Positions 58,554 through 64,000 of a DNA stretch of 64,000 bases are shown in pieces (the first letter of the stretch is position 1; each line of letters starts with the position of its first letter). A model generated the notes under the pieces. The model worked only from the letters and a program-made list of their open reading frames with translations, did not search any database and was not told the origin of the DNA. A program made the translations under genes and the position numbers. This stretch comes from Enterobacteriaceae bacterium LSJC7 (GTDB lineage Bacteria; Pseudomonadota; Gammaproteobacteria; Enterobacterales; Enterobacteriaceae): positions 283,126-347,125 of the forward strand of contig AMFN01000014.1 in the NCBI GenBank assembly GCA_000302695.1, read 5' to 3'.

Positions 58554-59291
58554 TCAGGTTGTGCTGCTGTTGGCGGCGATGATTTTCGCCACTTTTTCTG
58601 CCTGTGCATCAAGCTGCAATTTGCGATAGGCGTTTTCCATCAGCTTCAGGCCATCGCGAGTGGCTTGAGTGTCAGGAAAGTCGCGCAACATTCCTTCAAC
58701 GCGGTTCACGACCGCAACCCAGGCACCGCGGCGGGTGTAATATTCCGCAACGGAGTATTCATATTTCGCCAGACGGTCTTTGAGGAACACCAGACGTTTA
58801 GTGGCATCGGTGGTGTACTGGCTGTTGGGATAGCCGCGTACCATTTTGGAGAAGTCGCTAAACGCATCACGCGCATGCTGAGGGTCGCGGTCAGAACGAT
58901 CGACACCGAAGAAGCCCTGTAACGCGCTGTCGTCCATCGCCATGTTGGTCAGCCCGCGCATATAAAGTACATAATCAATGTTAGGATGCGTCGGGTTCAG
59001 GCGCATAAAGCGGTCAATAGCGGCCTGAGCCAGCGGCAGATCGGCGTTTTTGTAGTACGCGTAGATCAGATCCAGCTGTACCTGCTGCGAGTACGGTCCA
59101 AACGGATAGCGGTTATCCAGCGCTTCCAGTTGCGTTATCGCCGCTTTCCAGTTACCGTCCTGGAGCTTTTGCTGGGCGGTTGCGTAGATTTCAGACGGCG
59201 GACTGTCTGGAACTTGGTCTTTTGAGCCGGAGCAACCGGTCAGGGCCAGGCTCAACGTGGCGGCAGCCACCAGGTATTTCATGCGCGTCAT
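58554..59291 (-). CDS. bamD: Outer-membrane assembly lipoprotein BamD (YfiO)
   Basis: BamD is the essential TPR lipoprotein of the Bam complex; it binds BamA, BamC and BamE and the barrel signal of clients. The 245 residues, the E. coli length, include a signal peptide with lipobox LTGC and five TPR-like repeats, with [23 protein letters not shown] and [18 protein letters not shown]. It is divergent from rluD. Confidence 0.97.
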   Translation of the reverse strand: MTRMKYLVAAATLSLALTGCSGSKDQVPDSPPSEIYATAQQKLQDGNWKAAITQLEALDNRYPFGPYSQQVQLDLIYAYYKNADLPLAQAAIDRFMRLNPTHPNIDYVLYMRGLTNMAMDDSALQGFFGVDRSDRDPQHARDAFSDFSKMVRGYPNSQYTTDATKRLVFLKDRLAKYEYSVAEYYTRRGAWVAVVNRVEGMLRDFPDTQATRDGLKLMENAYRKLQLDAQAEKVAKIIAANSSTT

Positions 59292-59423
59292 GACGTTTTG
59301 ACTTTCCTCAGAATGTGAATCAGGGAGAACTCTCCGTTAAGCTCCCGATTAAGACCAGCTACAATAGCACACTATATTAAACGGCAAAGCCGTAAAAACC
59401 CAACGTTAACGAAGAAGCAGTGT

Positions 59424-60404
59424 ATGGCACAACCAGTAAAACTCACCGCAACGGTGTCCGAATCTCAACTCGGTCAACGGTTAGATCAGGCTTTGGCCGA
59501 ATTGTTCCCGGATTATTCTCGTTCGCGCATAAAAGAGTGGATCCTCGACCAGCGCGTTACACTCAGCGGTAAAATCTGCGACAAGCCGAAAGAGAAGGTG
59601 TTGGGCGGAGAAAGTGTCGCCATCGATGCGGAAATTGAAGAAGAAGCGCGCTTTGAACCGCAAGATATTCCGCTCAATATTGTGTACGAAGATGACGACA
59701 TCCTCGTTATCAATAAACCACGCGATTTTGTCGTTCACCCGGGGGCAGGCAACCCGGACGGCACCGTACTCAATGCGTTGTTACATTATTATCCACCGAT
59801 TGCCGATGTGCCGCGTGCGGGCATTGTTCACCGTCTGGATAAGGACACCACAGGCTTGATGGTGGTGGCCAAGACCGTACCGGCGCAAACGCGACTGGTA
59901 GAGTCATTACAGTTGCGTGAAATTACGCGCGAGTATGAAGCGGTAGCGATTGGCCACATGACCGCAGGTGGCACAGTGGAAGAGCCTATCAGCCGCCATC
60001 CCACCAAACGCACGCACATGTCGGTGCACCCCATGGGTAAACCGGCGGTCACGCACTATCGCATTATGGAGCACTTTCGCGTACACACGCGTCTGCGCCT
60101 GCGCCTGGAAACCGGGCGCACACACCAGATTCGCGTACATATGGCGCACATTACGCATCCGCTGGTGGGTGACCAGCTCTATGGCGGCCGCCCGCGTCCA
60201 CCAAAAGGGGCATCAGAAGCCTTTATTCAGGCACTGCGTAAGTTTGACCGCCAGGCGCTGCACGCAACGATGCTGCGTCTTTACCATCCCATCAGCGGCA
60301 TTGAGATGGAATGGCATGCGCCTATCCCTCAGGATATGGTGGATCTCATTGATGCGCTGCGCGCGGATTATGAAGAACACAAGGACAGCATCGACTGGCT
60401 ATGA
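59424..60404 (+). CDS. rluD: 23S rRNA pseudouridine synthase RluD
   Basis: RluD makes pseudouridines 1911, 1915 and 1917 in helix 69 of 23S rRNA. The 326 residues have an N-terminal S4 domain (about 18-80, LGQRLDQALAELFPDYSRSRIKEW), the catalytic motif GIVHRLDKDTTGLMVV with the active Asp, and RTHQIRVHMAHITHPLVGD. Its TGA shares bases with the ATG of pgeF (ATGA), so the two are coupled. Confidence 0.97.
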   Translation: MAQPVKLTATVSESQLGQRLDQALAELFPDYSRSRIKEWILDQRVTLSGKICDKPKEKVLGGESVAIDAEIEEEARFEPQDIPLNIVYEDDDILVINKPRDFVVHPGAGNPDGTVLNALLHYYPPIADVPRAGIVHRLDKDTTGLMVVAKTVPAQTRLVESLQLREITREYEAVAIGHMTAGGTVEEPISRHPTKRTHMSVHPMGKPAVTHYRIMEHFRVHTRLRLRLETGRTHQIRVHMAHITHPLVGDQLYGGRPRPPKGASEAFIQALRKFDRQALHATMLRLYHPISGIEMEWHAPIPQDMVDLIDALRADYEEHKDSIDWL

Positions 60405-61132
60405 CAAAACTGATTGTGCCACAGTGGCCGCTGCCTGAGGGTGTTGCGGCCTGCAGCTCTACCCGCATTGGGGGCGTCAGCGAAGCACCCTGGGACTCCC
60501 TGAATCTGGGCGCCCACTGTGGTGATAATCTCGATAGCGTTGAGGAAAACCGCCGCCGCTTTTATCAGACGGCGGCGCTGCCATCCAACCCGGTCTGGCT
60601 TGAGCAAGTGCATGGCACCAACGTGCTGCGCCTTAACGGTGAGATGCCCGTCTCAAGACGTGCGGACGCTTCTTACACCGACAAACGCGGCGTGGTTTGT
60701 GCGGTGATGACGGCTGATTGCCTGCCGGTTTTGTTGTGCAATAGCGCAGGAACTGAAGTGGCCGCAGCGCATGCTGGCTGGCGCGGGTTGTGTGAGGGCG
60801 TTATTGAACACACGGTTGCTTGTTTTCGTGAAAGTCCTGAAAACATCATGGCGTGGCTCGGCCCGGCTATTGGGCCTGAGGCGTTTGAAGTGGGTCCTGA
60901 AGTGCGTGAAGCGTTTATCGCAAAAGATGCTCAGGCTGAGTGTGCATTCAGGCCCGTGGGCGAAAAATATTACGCCGATATTTATCAACTCGCGCGTCAG
61001 CGCCTGTCAAATCTGGGGATCCACCAGATTTATGGCGGAGAACGCTGTACTTTCAGCGAAAAACACGAATTTTTCTCTTATCGTCGCGACAGAACGACGG
61101 GCCGTATGGCAAGTTTTATTTGGCTGATATAA
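60401..61132 (+). CDS. pgeF: Peptidoglycan editing factor PgeF (YfiH)
   Basis: PgeF is a copper/zinc laccase-fold enzyme that removes wrongly made UDP-MurNAc-L-Ser and related precursors; related proteins have purine nucleoside activities. The 243 residues have the metal sites of the family: MTADCLPVLLCN, AAAHAGWRGLCEGV and the conserved His/Cys in GGERCTFSEKHEFFSYRRD. It overlaps rluD by four bases and comes before clpB. Confidence 0.94.
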   Translation: MTKLIVPQWPLPEGVAACSSTRIGGVSEAPWDSLNLGAHCGDNLDSVEENRRRFYQTAALPSNPVWLEQVHGTNVLRLNGEMPVSRRADASYTDKRGVVCAVMTADCLPVLLCNSAGTEVAAAHAGWRGLCEGVIEHTVACFRESPENIMAWLGPAIGPEAFEVGPEVREAFIAKDAQAECAFRPVGEKYYADIYQLARQRLSNLGIHQIYGGERCTFSEKHEFFSYRRDRTTGRMASFIWLI

Positions 61133-61194
61133 CCTATTGAAACAAGACGATCCAGTATGGGTAGCTACCCTCTCATATAATTATGGTCATTAAC

Positions 61195-61222
61195 CTTGAA
61201 TAATTGAGGGATGACCTCATTT
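61195..61222 (+). promoter_or_regulatory. Sigma-32 heat-shock promoter of clpB
   Basis: CTTGAA (61195-61200) and CCTCATTT (61215-61222) are 14 bases apart and near the E. coli clpB heat-shock promoter. It lies 40 bases before the start codon. Confidence 0.85.
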
Positions 61223-61261
61223 AATCTCCAGTAGCAATTTTGACCATATATGGGAGGAGTT

Positions 61262-63835
61262 ATGCGTCTGGATCGTCTTACTAATAAATTCCAGCTTGCT
61301 CTCGCTGATGCCCAGTCTCTGGCTCTTGGGCACGACAACCAGTTTATTGAACCCCTTCATTTGATGAGTGCCCTGCTAAAGCAGGAAGGCGGCTCTGTTG
61401 CGCCGTTGCTGACTTCAGCAGGTGTTAATGCAGGACAGCTGCGTACATCGATTGAACAGGCGCTCAGCCGTTTGCCGCAGGTTGAAGGGACCGGCGGTGA
61501 TGTTCAGCCTTCGCAGGACCTTGTACGCACGCTCAACCTGTGCGACAAGCTGGCGCAAAAGCGCAACGACAATTTTATTTCCTCAGAACTCTTTATCCTG
61601 GCGGCGCTGGATTCGCGTGGTACGTTGGCCGATTTGCTAAAGGCGGCGGGCGCAACAACGGCCAATGTTACCCAGGCTATTGAGCAGATGCGCGGGGGTG
61701 ACAGCGTGAATGACCAGGGTGCCGAAGACAGTCGTCAGGCGTTGAAGAAATTTACTATCGATCTGACCGAGCGCGCCGAACAGGGCAAGCTTGACCCGGT
61801 GATTGGCCGTGATGAGGAAATCCGCCGTACTATTCAGGTTCTGCAGCGCCGTACCAAAAACAATCCGGTACTGATTGGTGAGCCTGGTGTCGGTAAAACC
61901 GCCATTGTTGAAGGGCTGGCGCAGCGCATTATTAACGGTGAAGTGCCGGAAGGCCTCAAAGGGCGCCGCGTGCTGGCGCTGGATATGGGGGCGCTGGTGG
62001 CCGGGGCGAAGTATCGCGGTGAGTTTGAAGAGCGTCTTAAAGGCGTGCTCAACGACCTGGCGAAGCAGGAAGGCAACGTCATCCTGTTTATTGATGAGCT
62101 GCACACGATGGTGGGTGCCGGTAAAGCCGACGGCGCAATGGATGCAGGTAACATGCTTAAACCGGCGCTGGCGCGCGGTGAGTTGCACTGCGTAGGGGCA
62201 ACAACACTTGATGAATATCGTCAGTATATTGAGAAAGATGCAGCGCTGGAGCGCCGCTTCCAGAAAGTGTTTGTTGCCGAGCCGACGGTGGAAGACACCA
62301 TCGCAATTCTGCGTGGCCTGAAAGAGCGCTATGAACTGCATCACCATGTACAGATAACTGACCCGGCAATTGTTGCCGCAGCCACGCTGTCACATCGCTA
62401 TATTGCCGACAGACAGCTGCCGGATAAAGCTATCGACCTCATTGATGAGGCAGCATCGAGCATTCGTATGCAGATTGACTCTAAGCCAGAAGAGCTTGAC
62501 CGCCTGGACCGGCGCATCATCCAGCTCAAACTTGAGCAGCAGGCACTGATGAAAGAGTCTGATGAGGCAAGTAAGAAACGCCTCGATATGCTCAACGACG
62601 AACTCTCCGATAAAGAGCGTGAGTATTCGGTGCTGGAAGAAGAGTGGAAGGCGGAGAAAGCCTCACTTTCTGGCACGCAGACCGTTAAGGCCGAGCTTGA
62701 GCAGGCGAAAATTGCGATGGAGCAAGCACGGCGCCTGGGTGACCTCGGGCGTATGTCTGAACTGCAATACGGCAAAATCCCGGAGCTGGAAAAACAGCTT
62801 GAAGTCGCCACGCAGTCAGAAGGCAAAACGATGCGTCTGCTGCGTAATAAAGTCACCGATGTAGAAATTGCTGACGTGTTGGCTCGCTGGACCGGTATTC
62901 CGGTAGCCAGAATGATGGAAAGCGAGCGTGAAAAACTGCTGCGTATGGAGCAGGATTTGCATCAGCGCGTGATTGGTCAGGATGAGGCCGTTGAAGCTGT
63001 ATCGAACGCTATTCGCCGTAGCCGCGCCGGGTTGTCCGATCCCAACCGCCCAATTGGTTCATTCCTGTTCCTTGGGCCGACCGGCGTTGGTAAAACCGAG
63101 CTGTGTAAGGCGCTGGCGAATTTCATGTTTGATAGCGATGACGCCATGGTGCGCATTGATATGTCCGAGTTCATGGAGAAACATTCTGTGTCTCGCCTGG
63201 TTGGTGCGCCTCCGGGATATGTTGGTTATGAAGAGGGCGGTTACCTGACAGAAGCCGTGCGCCGTCGTCCGTACTCCGTCATTTTGCTTGATGAAGTAGA
63301 AAAAGCGCACCCGGATGTGTTCAACATTCTGCTGCAGGTTCTGGACGATGGGCGTCTGACCGACGGGCAGGGCAGAACGGTGGATTTTCGCAATACGGTG
63401 GTCATCATGACATCCAACCTGGGGTCTGATTTGATTCAGGAACAGTTTGGCAGTCTGGATTATGGTCATATGAAAGATCTGGTGCTGGGTGTAGTAAGCC
63501 AGAGCTTCAGGCCAGAATTCATTAACCGTATTGACGAAGTGGTGGTGTTCCATCCGCTGGGTGAGCGCCATATTGCTTCTATTGCGCAGATTCAGCTGCA
63601 GCGTTTGTATCAGCGTCTGGAAGAGCGCGGTTACGCGGTTCATATTTCTGATGAGGCACTGAAACTGCTGAGCGAGAATGGTTACGACCCGGTTTATGGG
63701 GCGCGCCCACTCAAACGTGCTATTCAGCAGCAGATAGAAAACCCGCTGGCGCAACAGATCCTTTCCGGCGAATTGCTGCCGGGTAAGACGGTTGAGCTAC
63801 AGGTCAAAGACGGCCAGATTGTCGCAATACAGTAA
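61262..63835 (+). CDS. clpB: Protein disaggregase ClpB (Hsp104 family)
   Basis: ClpB is a hexameric AAA+ machine that, with DnaK, pulls proteins out of aggregates. The 857 residues equal E. coli ClpB. There is an N domain (1-145), AAA1 with Walker A GEPGVGKT (about 206) and Walker [10 protein letters not shown], the coiled-coil middle domain (about 410-525), and AAA2 with GPTGVGKT (about 605) and [11 protein letters not shown]. The start is ATG 61262 after GGGAGGAG (61252-61259). An internal GTG-type start for the short form ClpB95 may exist near residue 149 but was not fixed. Confidence 0.97.
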   Translation: MRLDRLTNKFQLALADAQSLALGHDNQFIEPLHLMSALLKQEGGSVAPLLTSAGVNAGQLRTSIEQALSRLPQVEGTGGDVQPSQDLVRTLNLCDKLAQKRNDNFISSELFILAALDSRGTLADLLKAAGATTANVTQAIEQMRGGDSVNDQGAEDSRQALKKFTIDLTERAEQGKLDPVIGRDEEIRRTIQVLQRRTKNNPVLIGEPGVGKTAIVEGLAQRIINGEVPEGLKGRRVLALDMGALVAGAKYRGEFEERLKGVLNDLAKQEGNVILFIDELHTMVGAGKADGAMDAGNMLKPALARGELHCVGATTLDEYRQYIEKDAALERRFQKVFVAEPTVEDTIAILRGLKERYELHHHVQITDPAIVAAATLSHRYIADRQLPDKAIDLIDEAASSIRMQIDSKPEELDRLDRRIIQLKLEQQALMKESDEASKKRLDMLNDELSDKEREYSVLEEEWKAEKASLSGTQTVKAELEQAKIAMEQARRLGDLGRMSELQYGKIPELEKQLEVATQSEGKTMRLLRNKVTDVEIADVLARWTGIPVARMMESEREKLLRMEQDLHQRVIGQDEAVEAVSNAIRRSRAGLSDPNRPIGSFLFLGPTGVGKTELCKALANFMFDSDDAMVRIDMSEFMEKHSVSRLVGAPPGYVGYEEGGYLTEAVRRRPYSVILLDEVEKAHPDVFNILLQVLDDGRLTDGQGRTVDFRNTVVIMTSNLGSDLIQEQFGSLDYGHMKDLVLGVVSQSFRPEFINRIDEVVVFHPLGERHIASIAQIQLQRLYQRLEERGYAVHISDEALKLLSENGYDPVYGARPLKRAIQQQIENPLAQQILSGELLPGKTVELQVKDGQIVAIQ

Positions 63836-63847
63836 ACCTCAGTAAAG

Positions 63848-63875
63848 AAACGGGCCTTTGGGCCCGTTTTTGTTT
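63848..63875 (+). terminator. clpB terminator
   Basis: AAACGGGCC-TTTG-GGCCCGT followed by TTTTGTTT, 12 bases after the clpB stop. Confidence 0.85.
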
Positions 63876-63934
63876 ATTTATTCGCCATTCGCTGTATGCT
63901 TTTAGGTGTTATGGGTGAAAAGTAAGCGGTCGGT

Positions 63935-64000
63935 AAGTTTTTTTTAAATATCTCTTGTCAGTCACAAAACAGTCCCTATAATGCGCCTCCACTGACACGG
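63935..64000 (+). promoter_or_regulatory. rRNA operon P1 promoter
   Basis: TTGTCA (63955-63960) and TATAAT (63977-63982) are 16 bases apart, followed by the GC-rich discriminator GCGCCTCCACTG. An A/T-rich UP-like element (TTTTTTTTAAATAT, about 63938-63951) lies just before the -35. This is the layout of enterobacterial rrn P1 promoters, including ppGpp control through the discriminator. In E. coli rrnG lies just after clpB, so the 16S gene should begin beyond the window. Confidence 0.9.

Overview
The window is a stretch of the main chromosome of a member of the Enterobacteriaceae, close to but not identical with Escherichia, Salmonella, Enterobacter or Cronobacter. Almost every protein aligns by eye, at high identity and matching length, with an E. 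coli K-12 counterpart. The tmRNA, MicA, pheL leader, PhoB, LexA, NrdR, TyrR, sigma-28 and sigma-32 sites are also of the enterobacterial type. The base composition looks moderately GC-rich in the core genes and clearly AT-rich around 29.1-30.1 kb and 36-37.5 kb. I cannot name a species from the sequence alone.

Layout. 1-9.5 kb: end of yqaA, gshA, micA, luxS, emrB-emrA-mprA, an intact ygaY-type exporter, idi and ampH. 9.9-23.3 kb: sbmA-yaiW, yaiY, yaiZ, ddlA, an extensin-family protein, an MdtG-like exporter, iraP, phoA, psiF, proC, yaiI, a decayed DUF2076 gene, aroL, aroM and ppnP. From ampH to ppnP this keeps the gene order found near 8.5 min in E. coli, yet here it lies inside what in E. 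coli is the 60-min nrdHIEF-proVWX-ygaY-emr region. A 3' remnant of proX beside ppnP marks one edge. 23.6-30.8 kb: nrdHIEF with paired NrdR boxes, ygaM, ygaC, alaE, yghW, stpA and a YodC-like protein. 31-37.6 kb: a solitary flagellin gene with its own sigma-28 promoter, a type V autotransporter, and 1.6 kb of AT-rich DNA without a convincing gene. 37.6-49.7 kb: ssrA, smpB, ratAB, bamE, recN, nadK, grpE, corB, ypjD, ffh and the rpsP-rimM-trmD-rplS operon. 49.8-64 kb: a DUF445 protein, a DUF2946/PepSY pair, aroF-tyrA, an SMP-30 family protein, pheA with its attenuator, raiA, bamD, rluD-pgeF, clpB and the P1 promoter of an rRNA operon.

How it works together. Most of the window is housekeeping: glutathione and AI-2 synthesis, aromatic amino-acid biosynthesis (aroL, aroF, tyrA, pheA), manganese/iron ribonucleotide reduction, trans-translation (ssrA with smpB), ribosome and tRNA maturation, outer-membrane assembly (bamD, bamE), SOS repair (recN) and heat shock (grpE, clpB). 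The accessory content sits in three places: the stpA-ssrA interval (flagellin, autotransporter, AT-rich DNA), the ddlA-iraP interval (extensin, exporter) and the rplS-aroF and tyrA-pheA intervals (DUF445, metal-like pair, SMP-30). The c-di-GMP loci that E. coli carries at two of these positions (dgcC between psiF and proC, yfiRNB between rplS and aroF) are absent. I found no CRISPR array, integrase, transposase, tRNA gene or clear phage gene, and no strong candidate for an entirely new system. The best leads are the His/Met-rich DUF2946-PepSY pair, the flagellin/autotransporter interval and the rearrangement scar.
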